Part shown: piece after piece, positions 24,734 through 35,007 of the stretch
How the letters are laid out: the number at the start of each line of letters is the position of its first letter
Numbering within the stretch: position 1 is the first letter of the stretch
Source of the DNA: an uncultured Collinsella sp.
GTDB taxonomy: Bacteria; Actinomycetota; Coriobacteriia; Coriobacteriales; Coriobacteriaceae
Direction of reading: 5' to 3'
Assembly: GCA_900545665.1 (NCBI GenBank)
Contig: UQZU01000009.1
Span: 1-64,000 of the forward strand
Length of the DNA stretch: 64,000 bases
Made by a program: the position numbers and the translations under genes
The notes under the pieces: generated by a model
What the model was told of the DNA's origin: nothing
The model's input: only the letters and a program-made list of their open reading frames with translations
Database searches by the model: none

Positions 24734-26401
24734 TTAGAACAGGCCGGTGATGTTGCCGTCGTTGTCGACGTCGATGTTTTCGGCCGCGGGCACCTTGGGC
24801 AGACCCGGCATGGTCAGAACACTGCCGGTCAGCGCGACCACAAAGTGGGCGCCGGCAGAAACCTTGAGCTCACGCACGGTGATGCGGAAGTTCTCGGGAG
24901 CGCCCAGGGCCTTGGCGTTGTCGCTAAAGCTGTACTGCGTCTTAGCGACGCAAACCGGCAGGTTGCCAAAACCATTCTCGCGCAGCTCGGCGAGCTGGCG
25001 CTTGGCGGCCGGCGTAAAGTCAACGCCGTCGGCGCGGTAGACCTTGGTGGCAACGGCCTCGAGGGCATCAGCGACATCAGCGCCGTCCTCATAGGCAAAC
25101 TTGAGCTCGCTCGGCTGCTCAATCAGACGCATGACCTCATCGGCAAGCTCGAGCGCGCCCTCGCCGCCCTTGGCCCAGACCTCGGACAGCTTAACGTTGA
25201 CGCCGAGCTTCTGGCACTCGGACTCGATGAGCGCAAGCTCGGCCTCGGTGTCCGTCGGGAAGCGGTTGATGGCGACCACGCAGGGCAGACCATATACGTT
25301 CTGGATGTTGTCGACGTGACGCAGCAGGTTGGGCATGCCAGCCTTGAGTGCCTCGAGGTTCTCCTCGTTGAGATCGGCCTTGGCGACGCCACCGTTGTAC
25401 TTCAACGCACGAGCGGTCGCGACGATCACGACGGCGCTGGGACGAACGCCCGTCATGCGGCACTTGATGTCGAGGAACTTCTCGGCACCCAGATCGGCAC
25501 CGAAGCCGGCCTCGGTAATGGCAACATCGCCAAAGCGCATCGCCATACGCGTGGCCATGATAGAGTTGCAGCCGTGGGCAATGTTGGCGAAGGGACCGCC
25601 GTGGACAAACGCGGGCGTGCCCTCGAGCGTTTGCACCAGGTTGGGCTTGAGCGCGTCCTTAAGCAACGCGGCCATGGCACCCTGGGCCTTAAGGTCTCGG
25701 GCACGGACGGGCTCGCCGGCAAAGCTGTAGCCGACGACGATCTCACCCAAGCGTTCCTTGAGGTCGCTGATGCTCGTAGACAGGCACAGGATTGCCATGA
25801 CCTCGGAGGCGACGGTGATATCGAAGCCGTCCTCGCGCGGCACGCCCTGGGCCTTGCCGCCAATGCCGTCGATAACGTGGCGCAGCTGACGGTCGTTCAT
25901 ATCGACAACGCGCTTCCAAGTGATGCGCTTAACGTCAATACTGAGCTGATTGCCCTGCTGGATGTGGTTATCAAGCATGGCGGCCAGCAGGTTGTTGGCA
26001 GCACCGATAGCGTGGAAGTCGCCGGTAAAGTGCAGGTTGATATCCTCCATGGGGATGACCTGAGCCCAACCGCCGCCGGCAGCACCGCCCTTCACGCCAA
26101 AGACGGGGCCGAGCGAAGGTTCGCGCAGGGCCACGGCACTCTTGACGCCGCGACGACGCAGGCCGTCGGCCAGACCGATGGTCGTGGTGGTCTTGCCCTC
26201 GCCCGCAGATGTTGGGTTGATAGCGGTCACGAGGACGAGCTTGGCCTGGTGATCAGTCGGCTCGTTGAGCAGTGAATAGTCGACCTTAGCCTTGTCGAAG
26301 CCGTACGGAATAAGGTGCTTAACGTCGACGCCGGCGTTCTTGGCCACCTCGGTAATAGGCAGTGGCGTGACAGAACGTGCGATTTCGATGTCAGTAGGCA
26401 T
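24734..26401 (-). CDS. fhs: Formate-tetrahydrofolate ligase
   Basis: A 555-aa formyl-THF synthetase, which uses ATP, formate and THF to make 10-formyl-THF. The P-loop [14 protein letters not shown] (about residues 63-76), [18 protein letters not shown], the [13 protein letters not shown] region and the C-terminal [13 protein letters not shown] are all as in the family, and the length is normal. The ATG at 26401 follows AAAGGA; an upstream in-frame start would add 25 unrelated residues. It is monocistronic and functionally linked to fchA-folD at 13.5-15 kb. Confidence 0.95.
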   Translation of the reverse strand: MPTDIEIARSVTPLPITEVAKNAGVDVKHLIPYGFDKAKVDYSLLNEPTDHQAKLVLVTAINPTSAGEGKTTTTIGLADGLRRRGVKSAVALREPSLGPVFGVKGGAAGGGWAQVIPMEDINLHFTGDFHAIGAANNLLAAMLDNHIQQGNQLSIDVKRITWKRVVDMNDRQLRHVIDGIGGKAQGVPREDGFDITVASEVMAILCLSTSISDLKERLGEIVVGYSFAGEPVRARDLKAQGAMAALLKDALKPNLVQTLEGTPAFVHGGPFANIAHGCNSIMATRMAMRFGDVAITEAGFGADLGAEKFLDIKCRMTGVRPSAVVIVATARALKYNGGVAKADLNEENLEALKAGMPNLLRHVDNIQNVYGLPCVVAINRFPTDTEAELALIESECQKLGVNVKLSEVWAKGGEGALELADEVMRLIEQPSELKFAYEDGADVADALEAVATKVYRADGVDFTPAAKRQLAELRENGFGNLPVCVAKTQYSFSDNAKALGAPENFRITVRELKVSAGAHFVVALTGSVLTMPGLPKVPAAENIDVDNDGNITGLF

Positions 26402-26441
26402 GGGCGGTCCTTTCGTTACCGAATGAGAAAAAGGCCAATTC

Positions 26442-26450
26442 AGCATAGCA
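26442..26450 (-). promoter_or_regulatory. Extended -10 promoter of fhs
   Basis: TGC-TATGCT on the minus strand, with a weak TTTTAC 16 bp upstream as -35. Start of transcription would be about 26435. Confidence 0.5.
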
Positions 26451-26545
26451 CGGGCGCGCAATAGTAAAACGCCCATAACCGATGAACGGCGATATGTTTA
26501 CCCGATGCCCAGCGATAGTCCAACAGCCCGCCAAAACAAAGCGCC

Positions 26546-27613
26546 CTAAACGGTAGGTTCAATCCCCAGGTGCTCAAAGGTGCGAAGGGTTGCCTGACGG
26601 CCCTGCGGCGTACGAATCATCAACCCGCACTGCAGCAAATAGGGCTCATAGACATCCTCGAGCGTGCCCGGGTCCTCGCCCACCGCACTGGCAAGGGTCG
26701 TCAGGCCTACAGCACGGCCGGAGAACGTCTTGGCAAGCGTCTCCAAGATACGAATATCCATCCAGTCCAGACCGAGCTCGTCGATCTCGAAAAACTCGAG
26801 CGCCTGGCGGCAGATATCGAGCTCGATAGGGCCGCTGCCACGCACCTGTGCGTAATCGCGCACGCGCTTGAGAAGGCGGTTGGCAAGACGTGGCGTGCCG
26901 CGCGAACGCGAGCCGATCTCGAGTGCACTGGGATGGTCGATCGTCACGCCCAGGATAGTCGCCGAGCGCGTCACAATCTGCGCGAGCTCCTCGACCGTGT
27001 AGTAATCCAGGCGATACGAAATGCCAAAGCGGTCGCGCAACGGGCCGGTCAACATGCCTGAGCGGGTCGTTGCCGCTACCAGCGTAAACTTGGGAATATC
27101 CAGGCGAATCGAGCGCGCCGCCGGACCCTTGCCAATCACGATATCGAGGGCAAAGTCCTCCATCGCGGGGTACAGGACCTCCTCGACCGAACGGTTGAGG
27201 CGGTGGATCTCGTCGATAAACAGCACATCACCCGGCTGCAAGTTAGTAAGGATGGCCGCCAGGTCACCCGTGCGCGCGATGGCAGGGCCACTCGTGGTCT
27301 TGATCTGAGCGCCCAGCTCGTTGGCGATAACGGTGGCCAGCGTGGTCTTGCCCAGGCCCGGAGGACCCGAGAAGATCACGTGGTCGAGCGTCTCGCCACG
27401 GCTCTGCGCCGCTTCGATCAACACGCGCAGGCTCTGCTTGATGTGCTCCTGACCACAGTAATCGTCCAGGCGCTGGGGGCGCAAAGTGCGGTCGACATCG
27501 AGGTCCTCGGCCGTCAGCTCCGAGCCCACCATGCGCTCGCCGTGCGCCATGGATGCCGCCGGCGAGTTGCCGGGCGTCGCCCACAGGTCCTGAGAGTCAT
27601 CGGCTTCCCACAT
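26546..27613 (-). CDS. ruvB: Holliday-junction branch-migration ATPase RuvB
   Basis: A 355-aa AAA+ motor protein. Walker A is GPPGLGKTT, Walker B is FIDEIH, sensor 1 is AATTRSG, the arginine finger is in GPLRDRFG, and the C-terminal winged-helix domain ends in [14 protein letters not shown]. It forms the ring that pumps DNA through the RuvA-bound junction. The ATG at 27613 overlaps the ruvA stop by one base (TGATG), so the two are translationally coupled. It is last in the ruvCAB order. Confidence 0.96.
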   Translation of the reverse strand: MWEADDSQDLWATPGNSPAASMAHGERMVGSELTAEDLDVDRTLRPQRLDDYCGQEHIKQSLRVLIEAAQSRGETLDHVIFSGPPGLGKTTLATVIANELGAQIKTTSGPAIARTGDLAAILTNLQPGDVLFIDEIHRLNRSVEEVLYPAMEDFALDIVIGKGPAARSIRLDIPKFTLVAATTRSGMLTGPLRDRFGISYRLDYYTVEELAQIVTRSATILGVTIDHPSALEIGSRSRGTPRLANRLLKRVRDYAQVRGSGPIELDICRQALEFFEIDELGLDWMDIRILETLAKTFSGRAVGLTTLASAVGEDPGTLEDVYEPYLLQCGLMIRTPQGRQATLRTFEHLGIEPTV

Positions 27614-28233
27614 CACGCATCCATTCCGAGTCGCTTAAGCGCCGCGCCGAGCAGATCCTCGACACGCATATTCTGCCCATCATACCCGCTCAGGGCAACA
27701 TCGGTCTCCTGCGGGCTAAAGCCCATGGAAAGGAGCGCCGCACGGGCATCATCGATCGCCGAGGGAGCGGCAGCGGGCACGGGCATCGCAACCTGTCCGG
27801 GAATCACGTCGACCGGCACAAAGCCCTTATCCTTGGCAAAGGTGCTCTTGAGTTCCAGGATCAGGCGCTGAGCTGTCTTTTTGCCCACACCGGGTACCTT
27901 GGCCATGCCCTTGTCGTCCTCGGCCATCACCAGCGAATACAGCTGCCCCACGGTATAGGTGGAAAGCACGGCAAGCGCCAGGCGCGGGCCAACGCCCGAA
28001 ACGGACACGAGCCGGTCGAACATCGTGCGCTCATCCTTTGAGGAAAAACCGAAAAGTGTCATGGCGTCCTCGCGCACCTGCATACGCGTGTAGAGGCGGA
28101 CCTCGCCACCGGGCGTCGGCAACGTGGCCGCAGTGCTGCCCGAAATGCCGAGCTCAAAGCCAACGCCCGACACATCGACGACAGCAGAGCTCATCGTGGC
28201 CTCGACAAGCGTTCCGTGGAGCTGGGAAATCAT
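27613..28233 (-). CDS. ruvA: Holliday-junction binding protein RuvA
   Basis: A 206-aa RuvA with the N-terminal OB fold ([23 protein letters not shown]), two helix-hairpin-helix units ([14 protein letters not shown] and [17 protein letters not shown]) and the C-terminal RuvB-binding domain ([21 protein letters not shown]). It tetramerises on the junction and recruits RuvB. Its ATG overlaps the ruvC TGA by one base. The frame extends 80 codons upstream inside ruvC, but that extension is a shadow. Confidence 0.95.
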   Translation of the reverse strand: MISQLHGTLVEATMSSAVVDVSGVGFELGISGSTAATLPTPGGEVRLYTRMQVREDAMTLFGFSSKDERTMFDRLVSVSGVGPRLALAVLSTYTVGQLYSLVMAEDDKGMAKVPGVGKKTAQRLILELKSTFAKDKGFVPVDVIPGQVAMPVPAAAPSAIDDARAALLSMGFSPQETDVALSGYDGQNMRVEDLLGAALKRLGMDA

Positions 28234-28754
28234 CAGTATCCGGTTCCTCTCTGTTGATAGAACTCGCCACCGGTAAGGGCGCGGGTGCGGCTGAGGTTTA
28301 CGTGGCAGATGGCGCAAGCCAGGGCATCGGCGGCATGGTCGGGATGCGGGTCGTGGTCGAGCTGCGTTAGCGTGCGTACCATGTAGGCGACCTGCCGCTT
28401 GTCCGCGGCGCCGGTGCCCACCACAGCCTGCTTGATCTGCATGGGCGTGTATTCGCCAATCTCGAGCGCGCATTCCGACAGCGCCACGAGTGCAGCCCCG
28501 CGGGCATGCGCCGTAGGAATTGCCGAGCGAACGTTAGCACCAAAGTAAATGCTCTCGATAGCAGCGGTATCGGGTCGATAACGCTCCACGACACCCTTGA
28601 GGTCGCGGGCGATATGCGACAGGCGCACCGCGAGCGGACTTCCGGCACTGGTCTCGATGCAGCCGTAGGCACGGCAGCGAACCTCGCCGCGCCGCTCCTC
28701 GATAATCCCCCAACCCGTATGGGCCAAACCGGGGTCGATACCCAAAATGACCAA
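28233..28754 (-). CDS. ruvC: Crossover junction endodeoxyribonuclease RuvC
   Basis: A 173-aa junction resolvase. The acidic catalytic residues are D7 (ILGIDPGLAHTGWG), E67 (AIESIYFG) and the pair in HPDHAADALA. The start is a TTG at 28754: GGGAGG lies five bases upstream and it gives the classical MVILGIDPG N-terminus, while the longer frame to 28775 has no ribosome site. It is first in a ruvC-ruvA-ruvB operon in which each stop and start overlap by one base. Confidence 0.93.
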   Translation of the reverse strand: MVILGIDPGLAHTGWGIIEERRGEVRCRAYGCIETSAGSPLAVRLSHIARDLKGVVERYRPDTAAIESIYFGANVRSAIPTAHARGAALVALSECALEIGEYTPMQIKQAVVGTGAADKRQVAYMVRTLTQLDHDPHPDHAADALACAICHVNLSRTRALTGGEFYQQRGTGY

Positions 28755-28823
28755 GCCGACCTCCCCTCGCCACAAGCACAGCGCAAGACAAGGCCCCGCG
28801 CATCATTCACGAACGTCTGTTCT

Positions 28824-28832
28824 AGAATAACA
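28824..28832 (-). promoter_or_regulatory. Extended -10 promoter of ruvCAB
   Basis: TGT-TATTCT on the minus strand, about 70 bp before the TTG start of ruvC. No clear -35. Confidence 0.4.
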
Positions 28833-28891
28833 CAACGGGGCCGAAATGCTTAGTTGAAGTATCGGGGCTGGGAGCGAATCCTATCCCATAG

Positions 28892-30877
28892 TTAGTTCTG
28901 CGAGAAAAAGGGGAACTGCCTCGGATCCACCGGCGGATGCGGCATCGGACCACCCTGGGGCCCACCCTGCGGACCGCCCTGACCGCCCATCATCTTATCG
29001 ATGGCGTCCTGAACCTCGCCCTCGAACTTTTTCATACCCTCATGCAAACGACGCTGGCCATCCTCAGAGCGCAGCTCCTCCATCTGCTCGGGCGAAATAC
29101 CCAGTAGCTCGCCCAGCACGCCCATCATCTCGTTTCGCACGCGCTCGCTCGTATCCTCGTCAGCAAAACGGCGCACCTCGGCGCGCGCCAGCGAATCGAC
29201 CGTCATACGCTCCTTGCCGTTAAGCCCCAGGTCGGACCACGCGAGCATATACGGCCAGGCACGCTCGGCAAACGAACGGGCCGAGACGATCGGCGCCATC
29301 GGCAACATGCGGCGGGCAGCCTCACCCTGTCGAACGAGCATCAGCAGCAGCGAGCAAGCCTCAGGCTTGCCAGCGGCCATCGGGATGTCGTCGAAAGATC
29401 GATTGCGGTCCACGTGCGCCTCGAGCGCGCCATCGACCTCACCCGGCTCAAGCCCGCCGAGCAGCTGTGCCGCGCGGTCGAGCATATCGACCGGACCGTC
29501 GAGCGTCGAGAGCGCTTGCGCCAGCACGCGCTCCATACAATCTTCCACCGCGTTGAGCGTCACGAGCTCTTGGGGCACCACGGCAGACGTGCGGTTGCGC
29601 ACACGCGCCACAAACTCAAGCGTCGACAGGTACACATCGCCAAAGGGCGCGTAATCGCCCTGGTAGCCGCCGCAAAGCGCCGGCGCCGCCAGCGCGTACT
29701 CGGTTTTGGACAGCGGGCTCAGCGCCATCGCACCCAGCTCGAGCGCCGTGTCCTCCAGCATGAGGCCCAACGTGCGCGAGCGCAGACGCTCGGCATCGCC
29801 CGCCGACACGTCGCGATCGAGCACACGCGCCGCATCCGGTGCATCGCGCTCGACGGTGCGAATGTGCAGACGCTCGGCGATGGCGCGGACGGCGGCACAG
29901 CGGGCAGCCTCGGCCTCTTCCTGCGCCGGCGTAAAGATACGGTTGCGCCCCAGCACCAGGCCAATCACATTGCGCGGGCCCAGAGCGTCGACGGCCAGCG
30001 CCGCCAGCAGGGACGACGGCAAGTCACCCTCGAGTGTCACCACAGCACGCGACGCACCGTGGGCTCGGGCGTTGTCGCGCACGGCGAGCACCAGCGCCTG
30101 CCACAGCCACTCCTCGGAACGGAACTCGGGCAGTTCGTGATCCTCCAGGGCATCGAGCATCACGCCGCGCTGAATCTCCTGAACCAGCAGGCTCTCCTCA
30201 AAGCACGGCGCCTGGGCCACCACGCGACCGCAGTCGTCGAGCACAAACGAACCGCCGGTATACACCGACTCGTCATAGGCACCGACCGGCGCCATGCAGG
30301 CAAACCACACGCTGCGCTTGGATGCGATCTTGCGGTAGGCGCCGCTGCGAACGGCAGCAATGGCGGCAGTCTCGCGGTCGGTCATGTCAAACGCGTTGAA
30401 TTGGAAATACGCAATGAGGTCAACACCGGTCGGCAACATCTCGAGTTCGCGGTCCAAGTCAAAAATCACGGCGATGCGCACGCCGTCCACGTCGAACACC
30501 GGCGGCGCCCAACGTGTGTCGTTGTTCTCGCCACGCTGCAGGGCAATGCTCGAACGCGCCGGCACCACATGACCGTCCTTGAGCATCATGTAGTCGAGCA
30601 GCGGCTGGCCCTCAAACGAAACCGCCGCGGGCACGATGCAGATCATGTCAAGCTCCTGGATACGCTCGGCGACACCAGTCAAACCGGCAAGCACGTCGTG
30701 CTCAAAGTCGGCAGCGCCCACCAGGCCACCGGGCATGGCGCCCATAAAGAGCGGAGCCGGAACGCACAGCACGCGCGCCCCGCGCTCGTGGGCCAGACGA
30801 GCCTGGTCCTCGATGCGGCCGCAAATGCCCTCAATATCACCCAGGCGCATATCGATCTGTGCAAGCGCGAGCTTCAT
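28892..30877 (-). CDS. Degenerate glutamine-dependent NAD synthetase-like protein
   Basis: A 661-aa protein with the layout of glutamine-dependent NadE: an N-terminal nitrilase-like domain (1-250), a synthetase-like domain (about 255-560) and an added Gly/Pro/Gln-rich tail (GGPQGGPQGGPM). Key residues look lost. Where nitrilases have the FPEL glutamate there is VPAPL (Ala41); the ICED cysteine position reads VIFDLD (Phe139); the Lys loop reads PARSS; and the SGGxDS PP-loop reads TLEGDLPSS (281-289). The flanking AALAVDALGPRNVIGL still fits NadE. A pseudoenzyme role is inference. The ATG at 30877 follows AAAGGG. It is monocistronic. Confidence 0.75.
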   Translation of the reverse strand: MKLALAQIDMRLGDIEGICGRIEDQARLAHERGARVLCVPAPLFMGAMPGGLVGAADFEHDVLAGLTGVAERIQELDMICIVPAAVSFEGQPLLDYMMLKDGHVVPARSSIALQRGENNDTRWAPPVFDVDGVRIAVIFDLDRELEMLPTGVDLIAYFQFNAFDMTDRETAAIAAVRSGAYRKIASKRSVWFACMAPVGAYDESVYTGGSFVLDDCGRVVAQAPCFEESLLVQEIQRGVMLDALEDHELPEFRSEEWLWQALVLAVRDNARAHGASRAVVTLEGDLPSSLLAALAVDALGPRNVIGLVLGRNRIFTPAQEEAEAARCAAVRAIAERLHIRTVERDAPDAARVLDRDVSAGDAERLRSRTLGLMLEDTALELGAMALSPLSKTEYALAAPALCGGYQGDYAPFGDVYLSTLEFVARVRNRTSAVVPQELVTLNAVEDCMERVLAQALSTLDGPVDMLDRAAQLLGGLEPGEVDGALEAHVDRNRSFDDIPMAAGKPEACSLLLMLVRQGEAARRMLPMAPIVSARSFAERAWPYMLAWSDLGLNGKERMTVDSLARAEVRRFADEDTSERVRNEMMGVLGELLGISPEQMEELRSEDGQRRLHEGMKKFEGEVQDAIDKMMGGQGGPQGGPQGGPMPHPPVDPRQFPFFSQN

Positions 30878-30911
30878 GGCCCAGCCCTTTCCGTCGTAAA
30901 CCATCGAAATC

Positions 30912-30949
30912 GTAGTAAAAGCGCCGGCCGCATAATGCAGCCGGCGCTT
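30912..30949 (-). terminator. Terminator of the superoxide reductase gene
   Basis: AAGCGCCGGC (30919-30928) pairs with 30940-30949; the minus-strand tail is TTTTACTAC. Confidence 0.75.
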
Positions 30950-30994
30950 GCATGTGCATATGCTAGTTATGATACCCCGAGCGGGGGCGCGCTC

Positions 30995-31357
30995 CTAGAA
31001 TGTCGCGGACCACAGCCCGTGCAGGTTGCAGTAGGCATAGACGGTACCGGTCTTGGAGCCGCCCGCGAAAAACGTCGCGGGTTTCATGCCGGGCTCAAGG
31101 TAATGAACCTCTAAGCGGCCCTCGGCCTCAAGCGCAATCCACTCAATGTAGTGTTCGGGCAGGCTGGGGTGCTCGACCGAGCCAACGCGTGCACGAATCA
31201 CGTGACCGTCGCGCTCGGTCTCGACAACAGGCACGTGCTTCTCGTGCGCCGCGTCCTCAGTGTTTGCGGTCAGTTCCGTGCAACCGGCAGGGGTCGCAAC
31301 GTCGTCGCCAAGGGCAGCGATGAGCTTACCGTCGGGGTCCTTAAAGAATTTCGCCAT
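30995..31357 (-). CDS. Superoxide reductase (desulfoferrodoxin/neelaredoxin)
   Basis: A 120-aa SOR that reduces superoxide to hydrogen peroxide at a mononuclear Fe(His4Cys) centre. The ligands are in EKHVP (H41), EHPSLPEHY (H63, H69) and CNLHG (C110, H113). The N-terminal region lines up with the desulforedoxin domain of class I enzymes, but only one of its four cysteines (C26) remains, so centre I is probably absent and this is a one-iron enzyme. AAAGGAG lies seven bases before the ATG. It is a typical oxygen-defence gene of anaerobes. Confidence 0.92.
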   Translation of the reverse strand: MAKFFKDPDGKLIAALGDDVATPAGCTELTANTEDAAHEKHVPVVETERDGHVIRARVGSVEHPSLPEHYIEWIALEAEGRLEVHYLEPGMKPATFFAGGSKTGTVYAYCNLHGLWSATF

Positions 31358-31522
31358 GATGTTCTCCTTTGCTGATGTGCCAATGTTCTTGATGGTTCTT
31401 ATGCCCAAAGGCAGACAAACCATCCACGGCATTGCAAATGAACACATAACGGACCAGGCAAGCGGTCGGGCCAAAATGCGTCGACCGTCCTGCCCACTCC
31501 AGCAGTCCCACCCCGCGCGCGG

Positions 31523-34500
31523 CTAGCGCCCGTCGCCGCCGAGCAGCGCCAGAACATCCTCGCGCGTGAACAGTGCCGACGAGATGCCGTCGCCGCCGAG
31601 CACGCTGTTGACCAGGTCGCGCTTGGACTCCTGCATCTGCATAATGCGCTCCTCGATCGTGTCCTTGGCGATGAGCTTGTACACGGTCACGGTATGTTGC
31701 TGGCCAATACGATGCGCGCGGTCAGTCGCTTGGTCCTGCGCCGCCACGTTCCACCACGGGTCGTAGTGGATTACCACGTCGGCCGCCGTCAGGTTAAGGC
31801 CCACGCCGCCCGCCTTGAGCGAGATCAAAAAGACCGGCACCTCGCCCGCCTGGAACTGTGCGACCATCTTGGCGCGGCTCTCTTTAGACGATGCGCCCGT
31901 GAGCTTAAGGAAGGCGATATCCTCCTTGGCCAGGCGCTTACCGATAATATCGAGCATACCCGTAAACTGGCTGAACAACAGGATGCGATGTCCGCCGTCG
32001 AGTGCGCCGTGCACGAGCTCCATGCACGTATCGAGCTTGGCGCTCCCCGCCTTGTAATCCTCGTAGTGCAGACGCGGGTCGCAGCAGATCTGGCGCAGCT
32101 TGGTGAGCTCGGCAAGTACCTTGAGCTTGTCCTTCTTAAACTCCCCGGCCTCGCGGTGCTGCACCTGCTGGGCGATGCGGTCCTGGTTGGCCAGGTAGAG
32201 CTTGCGCTGCTCGCCGGTGAGCTGCGCCATGACCGTGTCCTCGATCTTTTCGGGCAGATCGGCCACCACGTCCTCCTTGACACGGCGCAGTACAAACGGC
32301 GACACGAGTGCCTGCAGACGAGCGGCGCTGTCGCCCTCGGCGTGCTCGACCGGGCTTTCGAAGCGCTTGGCAAACGACTCGCGCGTGCCAAGCAGGCCCG
32401 GCATCAAAAAGTCGAAGATGCTCCAGAGCTCGGACAAGCGGTTTTCGATGGGCGTGCCCGTCAAGGCAAAGCGCACGCCGGCAGGCAGGCGCTTGGCGGC
32501 ACGCGCTACCTGCGTGAGCGGGTTTTTAATGTACTGGGCCTCGTCGAGCACCACGCGGGCAAAATCCTGCTCGACGTACTCGTCGATATCGCGCCGCATA
32601 AGGTCATACGACGTCACGACCACGTTATGCTCGGCAACGCCGGCAATCTGCACGCGACGCTGCGCCTTGGCGCCCACGATGGCGCACACATCGAGCGACG
32701 GGGCAAAGCGCTCCAGCTCGGCGGTCCAGTTGTACACAAGCGACGCAGGGCACACCACAAGCGTGGGCTTGGCGTCCCCCGCTTCCACGCGCGCCAGGAT
32801 ATGTGCGATCATCTGCAGCGTTTTGCCCAGGCCCATGTCGTCGGCCAAGATGCCGCCAAGGCCCAGGTGTTCGAGCGAGCCGAGCCACTGGTATCCGTCG
32901 ACCTGATAGCCGCGCAGTGTGGCCTTGAGCGAGACCGGCACCGTAAAGTCCATCTTGCCGAGCGTATCCAAGCGCTCGACGGTGCGGCGGAACGCGGCGT
33001 CACGATCGGCCTCGAGCGCGGGCGTGCGCGCGAGCATGCTATCGACGAATAGGGTACTCGACGCGGGAAGCGACACGCCGTCGAGCAGGTCGACGGCATC
33101 GACACCCAGGTCCTCGGCGAGGCCAAACGCGGCTCGGGCGCCCTCGTCCAGGCGAATGATGTCGCCGGACGTGAGACGCGCAAACGTCTGGTGACGCTTG
33201 TACGAATCGAGATAGACGGCAAGGTCCGCGGCCGAAAGCCCGCTCGCACCCAGCTCGACATCGAGCAGATTGCTCTTGACGGTCGCACGCACCGAAAGCT
33301 TGGGCGCAGGGCGGACCGAGATCTGGCGCAGACGGTCGCTGAGCATGACCTCACCCAGCTCGGACAGGGCAGACAGGCCCTCGGTCAGCAAGCAGAACAG
33401 GCTCTCGTCGTCGCGCTCCTCAAACGCCAGGCCGCCCTCGTAAAAGTCGAAATACAGGGCCGCCGTGTCCATAACGCGAAACTCTGCTATCTCGTCGCGC
33501 GGCGGCACGCCCGGGCGCTGTTCTTCGAAGGGGCTTCCCGGAGCACCCAGGCTAAAGAGATCTGCCGACCAATCACCGTAGGCAACCGTAATCTTGCAGG
33601 TCACGAGCCCGTCGTCGACACCGATTGCCATGGCAAAGCTCGGCTCGGGCGCCACGGTGTCGAGCACGGCGGGAGCGGTGAGGTCAGTGTATTCGCGCAG
33701 CACGGGCAGTGCCATGCGGCAGAATTCGCCCACCTGTTCGGCGGCGATATGGACCGGCGTGCGACAAGGCAGCAGACGCGACAGAAACGGTGCGGCATGC
33801 TGAGCAAACGCTGCATCGGCGCGGCGCGCGCGGTGCGTGTCGACCAGATAGGCCGCGTCGCCTGCGACAAAGCAGTACGTATCGGCCGGCAGGCGCAGGT
33901 CGTAGCTGCCACCGGCCGCCGGCGCGATCTTGGCGGCAAGGAGTGGCGGTTGTTTTGCCGAGGCCTCGTCCTCCCCCACCGGCAACAACTCAACCGCCAC
34001 CTCGTAGGAACGATGCGTCGTCGTTCCCCGCGACCAGGCGGGCTCAAAGGAAATGGTCCGGCCACGCAGCAGGTCCAGCATGTATACGATGTCATGCTCG
34101 GACAGCGGCAGCTGGCGCTCGGCGACAAAGCCGCTGCGTGCAAAATCGTACGACGCCGAACGCGAACTTGTGATGTCGCTCAGATACACAACCGTTGCCA
34201 CAACAAGGTCGAGTAGACGCACCGAAACCTCGTCGAAGGCCTCAGGTGTATGGAGGAATGTGAGCTTTTTGCCGTACGAGAACGTGCCGCCGCGCACGTA
34301 GGCGGCGGCCATGCCGTCGATGTCCTTGACCACGTAGGACACCGAGCCGCAGCGGATGCGAAGCTCGAGCGCCCAGCTAAAGCGGTCGGCAAACAGCGGA
34401 TTGTAGTACGGTACCAGCGAGGGCTCCAACACCGCCTTGGGGGCATCGGGGTCGACAGTGCCGGCGAGCTTGCGGCGCATGCCCGCCAACTCATCCATGC

Positions 34501-34987
34501 GCGCGTCCGAAAGATCGGAGAGCGCCTTCATGAGGCTCGGGCTCGTGGGGACGGGCGCCGGGAAGGGAAAGTTAGGGTTGACCGCCGGTGCGGCAGACGC
34601 AGGACGCGCGGCTTGCTTAGGCGCCGCCGTAAACGTGCGGACCGGCGTACGCAAGCCCTCGACGGGCTCGGCGCCACTGGCATCCAGATACGCCAGCGCC
34701 GTGGCGATAGCGTGCTTGCACATGCCGGAATAGCGGAAGGCGGCGGGGCAATCGCAGTCGTAGTCGACAACCTCGTGCTCGTCCATGTCGAGCGCCACGT
34801 GCGTCTTGTACAGGTCGCCGCGCGAGCCGCGCACCGTGCCCTCAATAGTCACATTCTTGGAGAAGCGCGAGCCGGAGTCCTCAAACGACAGCACGGCGCC
34901 GTTGAGCATGAGCGAGCGCCCCTTCATAAAGGTACTGCTGAGCGCCGCCTCCTTACGAAGCGCCTGCGCAAACGTCCCCTGCGCCAT
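31523..34987 (-). CDS. SWIM zinc-finger SNF2 family helicase
   Basis: A 1154-aa SWI/SNF-type ATPase. A SWIM zinc finger (CDCPAAFRYSGMCKH) lies about residues 75-95, a large uncharacterised middle region follows, and the SNF2 core begins near 700: Q-motif GYQVDGYQWL, Walker A DDMGLGKT, DEAQ box, LTGTPIENRLSELW, and motif VI QATDRAHRIGQ. It is predicted to translocate on double-stranded DNA and remodel protein-DNA complexes; family members are linked to repair or transcription. The ATG at 34987 follows GGAGG by five bases. It lies downstream of dnaE, separated by a long inverted-repeat element. Confidence 0.9.
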   Translation of the reverse strand: MAQGTFAQALRKEAALSSTFMKGRSLMLNGAVLSFEDSGSRFSKNVTIEGTVRGSRGDLYKTHVALDMDEHEVVDYDCDCPAAFRYSGMCKHAIATALAYLDASGAEPVEGLRTPVRTFTAAPKQAARPASAAPAVNPNFPFPAPVPTSPSLMKALSDLSDARMDELAGMRRKLAGTVDPDAPKAVLEPSLVPYYNPLFADRFSWALELRIRCGSVSYVVKDIDGMAAAYVRGGTFSYGKKLTFLHTPEAFDEVSVRLLDLVVATVVYLSDITSSRSASYDFARSGFVAERQLPLSEHDIVYMLDLLRGRTISFEPAWSRGTTTHRSYEVAVELLPVGEDEASAKQPPLLAAKIAPAAGGSYDLRLPADTYCFVAGDAAYLVDTHRARRADAAFAQHAAPFLSRLLPCRTPVHIAAEQVGEFCRMALPVLREYTDLTAPAVLDTVAPEPSFAMAIGVDDGLVTCKITVAYGDWSADLFSLGAPGSPFEEQRPGVPPRDEIAEFRVMDTAALYFDFYEGGLAFEERDDESLFCLLTEGLSALSELGEVMLSDRLRQISVRPAPKLSVRATVKSNLLDVELGASGLSAADLAVYLDSYKRHQTFARLTSGDIIRLDEGARAAFGLAEDLGVDAVDLLDGVSLPASSTLFVDSMLARTPALEADRDAAFRRTVERLDTLGKMDFTVPVSLKATLRGYQVDGYQWLGSLEHLGLGGILADDMGLGKTLQMIAHILARVEAGDAKPTLVVCPASLVYNWTAELERFAPSLDVCAIVGAKAQRRVQIAGVAEHNVVVTSYDLMRRDIDEYVEQDFARVVLDEAQYIKNPLTQVARAAKRLPAGVRFALTGTPIENRLSELWSIFDFLMPGLLGTRESFAKRFESPVEHAEGDSAARLQALVSPFVLRRVKEDVVADLPEKIEDTVMAQLTGEQRKLYLANQDRIAQQVQHREAGEFKKDKLKVLAELTKLRQICCDPRLHYEDYKAGSAKLDTCMELVHGALDGGHRILLFSQFTGMLDIIGKRLAKEDIAFLKLTGASSKESRAKMVAQFQAGEVPVFLISLKAGGVGLNLTAADVVIHYDPWWNVAAQDQATDRAHRIGQQHTVTVYKLIAKDTIEERIMQMQESKRDLVNSVLGGDGISSALFTREDVLALLGGDGR

Positions 34988-35007
34988 CACTTCCTCCAAT
35001 CTCACCC

